Shown here one piece after another: positions 59,806-64,000 of a stretch of 64,000 bases of DNA. This DNA comes from Diphasiastrum complanatum. Its lineage: Eukaryota; Streptophyta; Lycopodiopsida; Lycopodiales; Lycopodiaceae. The position numbers were made by a program, and so were the translations under genes. Under the pieces are notes generated by a model, which saw only the letters and a program-made list of their open reading frames with translations, made no database searches and was not told where the DNA came from. The stretch spans positions 4,581,520 through 4,645,519 of the forward strand of contig CM055102.1 of NCBI GenBank assembly GCA_029204225.1, written 5' to 3'. How positions within the stretch are numbered: the first letter of the stretch is position 1; each line of letters opens with the position of its first letter.

Positions 59806-60309
59806 TGGTCTGTGAGGAACTGAGGTTGGGAAGGAAGGTGTTGTGGATAGAAGGGTATGGAAGATGTGTGGCAAACGAAGTATGGTGTGAACAATTGTAG
59901 AAGTTTCGAAAAAGAAGATGTCGGTATATGTTTGTGACTAAGCGGAAGGGATGAAGATATTGGGAGATGTAAAGCAAGTAGCTTTCGGTGAAAACGGGTG
60001 TTTGGAGATGATGAAAGAAAAGTGTGTATGATTAAAAGGTGATACTCAATAGTGTAACGGAAGCATGTGGAATGCTTGCGTGACACTACTCCTCAGCATG
60101 CAAAATGTTTCAAATGCTTTGTTCTCCATTGGTGATATTAGGTTTTGAGACTGTTTGTGATGGCGCTCTCAATGGGAAACACACTAGGATGGCTGATACT
60201 GGGTGGAGATGGTGTGGAAGCAACCACTGATGCACAAAACGAGAGAGTGCCAAGATTGTGTAGGAGAGCCAGAAAATCGCCAATAGATCGTCGCAAGAGA
60301 GCTCCAGAG

Positions 60310-60332
60310 TTCGCACTTCATTGAAGTGCGAA
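60310..60332. repeat. Perfect 11-bp inverted repeat
   Basis: TTCGCACTTCA and TGAAGTGCGAA flank a single T. The hairpin lies between the two 25-bp arrays. Confidence 0.9.
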
Positions 60333-60418
60333 TGGCGTCAAGGTGATGGCATTTATGGACGTCGTCAGCTGGGTTCGGACACGATGGGACGTGTCTATTT
60401 GTTTTTGAATGAGAAGCG

Positions 60419-60568
60419 TCAGTCGAGATTTAAGCAGATCTCGTCGGTTGAGATTTGAGTGGATCCCGTCGGTTGAGATTTGAGTGGATCCCATCGGTTG
60501 AGATTTGAGTGGATCCCGTCGGTTGAGATTTGAGTGGATCCCGTCGGTTGAGGTTTGACAAAATCTCA
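60419..60568. repeat. 25-bp minisatellite, six copies, same family as 59581-59805
   Basis: Six 25-bp units begin TCGGTTGAGATTTGAGTGGA and end in TCCCG or TCCCA. The first half matches the array at 59581. The four central units are almost identical, which suggests recent expansion. Confidence 0.95.
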
Positions 60569-60947
60569 ATATGAAGGAATGGATCTGTGTGATGCAAGTG
60601 AAGAACTTCAAGTTGAAAATATGATTGTGGCCCAGACTAGAAGTTCTTATGAAAAGAGTGTATCCCCAGGAATGCTTATATGCTTGAGATACCAGTTAGA
60701 CAAAGATGAGGTGGCTACAGTGTGAGATTCATTTCCGATGGTGTAGCCTATCATTTGTTGATCTAGAACATTCATGACCCATGAGTATGTACAGGAAGAA
60801 GAGAATGCATAGAAAGTACATAAGTAATGGTATGAAGTATAAACAAGGAATGAGGTGAAAAATAGACATGCAAAACTAGAACTACAAGCAAGAATATAAA
60901 AAAAATAGAAAGAAAGAATAAAAAAAATATATACTAGGGAAAAGATG

Positions 60948-62520
60948 TTAAATTGGGTCAACAAAAAACAACTCTTCATAATACCGCCTTAGACAACCAC
61001 CGTTTACGACAATGTCTAGGAGGATTCCATCAAGTGTTTGCAACTGGACTGCACCATTAGGAAAGATTTTATTAATAACATACAGCCCCTCACTTCTGAA
61101 TTTCAATTTGTCGGGGTGCTTCTTGGATGTATAAAGAAGCACCTGGTCACCTAAATGTAGATCTTTATTGCATAGGTGACGGTCATGCCAGGCCTTTTGG
61201 CGTCGTTTGTTAACCAGTTGTGCATGGTAAGATATAAGTCTTGTCTCGCATAACTGGGTTAACGTAAATAGCCTGGTTTTGAGTTGTTGTTCGATTGCAG
61301 TTTTTTCACAGAGATCTGTTGAGAAAGCTTCCATGACTCATAATGATGGGACTAAAAATTCTACTGGCATTACCGCCTCTTGACCATATACTAAGTGGAA
61401 AGGGGTAACCCACCCAGTGGATTTCTTTGGGGTAGTGCGGTAAGCCCAAACAGCTGAGAAAAGTTTTGTTTCCCAATCAGAACGACTGGTTTCAACTATC
61501 TTGTTCAAAATTTTACATATCGTCTTGTTAGTTGATTCAGCCTGGCCATTACATCTAGGGTAGTACGGTGTACTTTTTTTGTGAACAACAAGATAATGGC
61601 GTAGGAGGGTATCAATGACAGCATTTAAAAATTGTGTGCCGCAATCACTAACTAGCTCAATGGGACAGCCAAAACGTGTAATAATGTTTTCATAAAGAAA
61701 ACGCGCGACTATTTTTGCGTTGGCATCCTTCGTTGCTCGAGCCTCCACCCACTTAGTGGTGTAATCTGTGGCTATGAGGATGTAACGAGCTTGGGTATGT
61801 TTTGCTGCTGGACTGATTGGTCCAACAAAGTCAATTTCCCACTTATGGAAGGCTTCGCCTTCTATAATGGGAGTTAGTGGCGTGAAGTTTGCTTTGGTGT
61901 TTTTCTTGGCTCGTTGACAGACATCACATGCTTTAATGACAACAAACGTGTCCTTAAACAAAGATGGCCACCACAGTCCTACTCGAAGGATAATCTTTGT
62001 TGTGGCTTCAGCAGAAATGTGGCCACCTCCAATGCCCTCATGAGCCTGAGATATGATAGGTCATATCTCATGATATGATAGGTCATATCTCATATTCATA
62101 AGCACATCGGCAAATGATACCGTCAACGCCCTTTTTGTAAAGTTGTCCCACAATTAACTGAAAGGGCGCTGCTTTTAGCAAAATTTTCTTTTTGCCACCG
62201 TACTCAGACCTTCTTTGAGTCTGCATGGTGTGAGGAACAGAGTGATCTTCTCAACCCATAAGGGTGTAGCATCGATCTGAAAAGGGCATGCACCAGGGAG
62301 ATCATTGTTGACTGGTGCAGTTTCTTTTTTAGCACTTGTTAGTCTGGAAAGGTGGTCCGCCATGAAATGTTGGGTCCCTTTCTGAACGACTACGAGGAAA
62401 TCAAATTTCTCTAAAATCAACAGCCATCGAGCTATACGTCCTGTTTTACAGGATTTATTAACGATATATAGAAGGGCTTGATGGTTTGTGTAGAACGCAA
62501 AGGTCTAATATAACTTCAAA
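60948..62520 (-). pseudogene. Ty3/gypsy pol: RNase H end, integrase, C-terminal domain
   Basis: The - strand order is AFYTNHQALLYIVNKSCKTG and RIARWLLILEKFDF (RNase H, about 62510-62400), HFMADHLSRL, a broken zinc-binding region (62170-61960), then integrase 61961-61338 and its C-terminal part 61334-60948 in the same frame. Integrase keeps all three acidic residues: WEIDFVGPI, VSDCGTQFLNA and NGQAESTNK. The C-terminal part has LGDQVLLYTSKKHPDKLKFR. A TGA (61340-61338) splits the two where CGA would give EFLVPSLR, so a CG deamination explains it. The ADHLSRL wording suggests the Tat-like group. No LTR is assigned. Confidence 0.88.
62050..62093. repeat. Exact 22-bp tandem duplication in gypsy pol
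   Basis: GATATGATAGGTCATATCTCAT occurs twice without change (62050-62071, 62072-62093). Each copy holds a GATATGA/TCATATC hairpin. The extra 22 bp shifts the reading frame in the integrase zinc-binding region. Confidence 0.95.
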
Positions 62521-62615
62521 AAGTTTATGTTTAAGTCTAAAATGAGTTTTGGCCTCATATTAACAATTTACCAGAATATGACTAAACTAGACTAAACTAG
62601 TTGAAATCTTTCACA
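62500..62615 (-). repeat. LTR start of another element, truncated
   Basis: On the - strand, GAAGAGGGAG (polypurine) is followed by TGTGAAAGATTTCAACTAG from 62615. The LTR is lost at about 62500, where gypsy RNase H sequence begins. Confidence 0.5.
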
Positions 62616-62623
62616 CTCCCTCT

Positions 62624-64000
62624 TCAACTAGTTTTGGCATAGTTTTAATCATACTACTTTGATCCAACTTTAGAATGATCTCCATACTAAGTATAGATCT
62701 TCTTTCTAAGATTCTAAAGTATCTTTCATAATTGATATAGAGAATAGTGTCCAAATTGGATGCTTCACTATTTCTTACATCAATTTTACACATCAAGATA
62801 TAACTAGAAAATGAAGAACCAAATAGAATGTGAATGAAATGATTCCTCCATGTTTCAAACTTTGAACTCTCTGAAAAATTACAGCAACCAAACCATAAAT
62901 GTGAGTGATGACCATTTGCTTGCTTGTCTCCTCCAACTTTGTCATTTCTTGATATGTCTCCACCATAAAACTCCATGAATGAGCCTCCATCTCCATCTTG
63001 CCACATGATATCATCAACACTTGATGACTTGGCCATGAATGAGTGACATAATGAACCTTCATTAGCTTCATTTCCATCAGCAAAACCAGCCAAGAATTCT
63101 AGTATGACGCCAACAATAAGATATTGCAAGACAATGTAGCTAGTTTGTCCATATCTTGACAATTTGCACACATCCACATGAAATAGCTCAAACATGAGAT
63201 AGAACAAGTAGAGTAAACTTGAACAGCACTTTCTTGCTGCTCCTTTGACCTTACTTGAGTTTAAAGACTCCTGCAAAAATGGATCCAAAAAATCTTTGCC
63301 AAATAACTCTCCTTTGATGCTCTTGAATAGCTCCAAATTGCCACCTTTCCTTTTGTGTTTTTTGAAGTCCTTTGAGACCAATCTCTTGATCTTCCTCTTG
63401 ACCATCAAAGTCATTGAGAAAACTTTGTTTTCCAGATCCATTACTTGCTTTTATGGCATGAAAACCATGAGAAACAATATCCACTTGCATAGCATCATCT
63501 ACACAAGAAGATTCTCCAAAACATGTGAGTAAAGCAAAGTGTGTCACTTCCACTTGCTTACCTTTCTCTTGATCATCAACCAATGCTTGATTTCGAATTT
63601 CCACAAAGGTTATTGGAAAACAATGTCACTAATGTCACCATCATAAATCAAAAGATAGGTTCAAAACTTTCCATCCAACATGAAGTAGAGTAGGTGAAGA
63701 TGAGTATCGAACCTAATAAATCCAGTCCTCTTGAGTCCATAAAAAACCTCAATAAGCTCACCAATGAGATCTCCCTTGCCTTGAAGAAATTGTCTCTCGA
63801 TTTGCTCCATGTAGTCTTCTTCAACCAACCTTTTGCCATCTCGATCATGAGTGATCAATTCACAATCATAGAGTCCTTTGAGTTGACGAAGAGATGTGAG
63901 ATCCATGCCTTGGATCTTCCTAAAAACCAATCTTCCATTGCTCTTTCCTTCATAAGGCTCCCTCTTAATGATTGCATCATAAGAAGTAGAAAAAACTGTC
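62624..64000 (-). pseudogene. Unrecognised frames upstream of an LTR (3' end of an LTR element)
   Basis: Frames at 63930-63661 (MVFRKIQGMDLTSLRQLKGL, EEDYMEQIERQFLQGKGDLI) and 63441-62611 (MDLENKVFSMTLMVKRKIKR, EFLAGFADGNEANEGSLCHS, ending PKLVEEGV) lie before a polypurine tract and LTR start. Stops separate them. Neither resembles gag, protease, RT or integrase as I know them. They may be an extra 3' ORF of the element or captured host sequence. The 5' part is outside the window. Confidence 0.35.

Noticed and set aside
59536-60086. Three overlapping - strand ORFs of 112-138 residues
   Set aside because: They arise because the 25-bp repeat is open in all three frames, and the peptides are repeats of the same words.
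59581-60568. CRISPR-like array
   Set aside because: Units are contiguous 25-mers without unique spacers, in a plant genome. These are minisatellites.

Overview
The window looks like nuclear DNA of a land plant with a large, repeat-rich genome. The support is spliced plant genes with GT-AG introns, an MRS2/MGT magnesium channel, a plant-specific MIKC*-type MADS-box gene, and many decayed Copia and Ty3/gypsy elements primed by initiator tRNA-Met. Intron lengths run from about 0.1 to 13 kb. I cannot name the species. A fern, lycophyte or gymnosperm fits the intron size and repeat load, but that is inference only.

Two host genes can be reconstructed. (1) The 3' part of an MRS2-11/MGT10-like Mg2+ transporter lies on the + strand: six exons between 8940 and 20904, 181 residues, all in phase. 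Its earlier exons are not recognisable in the window, and its pore signature reads G-V-N instead of G-M-N. (2) A complete-looking MIKC* MADS-box gene lies on the - strand between 50878 and 32203: eleven exons, all phases consistent, about 386 residues. Exons 3-4 and 5-6 have the same 19+62 nt sizes, which fits an exon-pair duplication in the K region. A CT microsatellite starts at the exon 1 donor, and intron 6 (13.25 kb) is full of retrotransposon debris.

Layout: 1-1668 Copia remnant; 1660-2880 LINE 3' fragment; 3207-6454 inverted Ty3/gypsy gag-protease with a 391-bp LTR and PBS; 6572-6634 LINE RT scrap; about 8255-8330 tRNA-like SINE; 8940-20904 Mg transporter, with a MITE-like element, gypsy and Copia debris and a Copia pol (17053-19925) in its introns; 20905-32200 intergenic, with a T-rich tract, a G-rich island ending in an LTR-like segment, and a Copia remnant; 32203-50878 MADS gene, with four Copia remnants, an inverted pair of related LTRs and an NLR-like fragment in intron 6; 50879-52290 GC-richer 5' flank; 52300-58700 AT-rich sequence with an 86-bp retroposed tRNA-like element; 58705-62520 Ty3/gypsy pol with two arrays of one 25-bp repeat and a Ser/Pro-rich ORF; 62500-64000 the 3' end of another LTR element with unrecognised ORFs.

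The host genes show no sign of working together. The main story is two large-intron genes that keep coherent splice phases despite heavy transposon load. Premature stops in the best-preserved elements mostly fit C-to-T change at CG or CHG sites.
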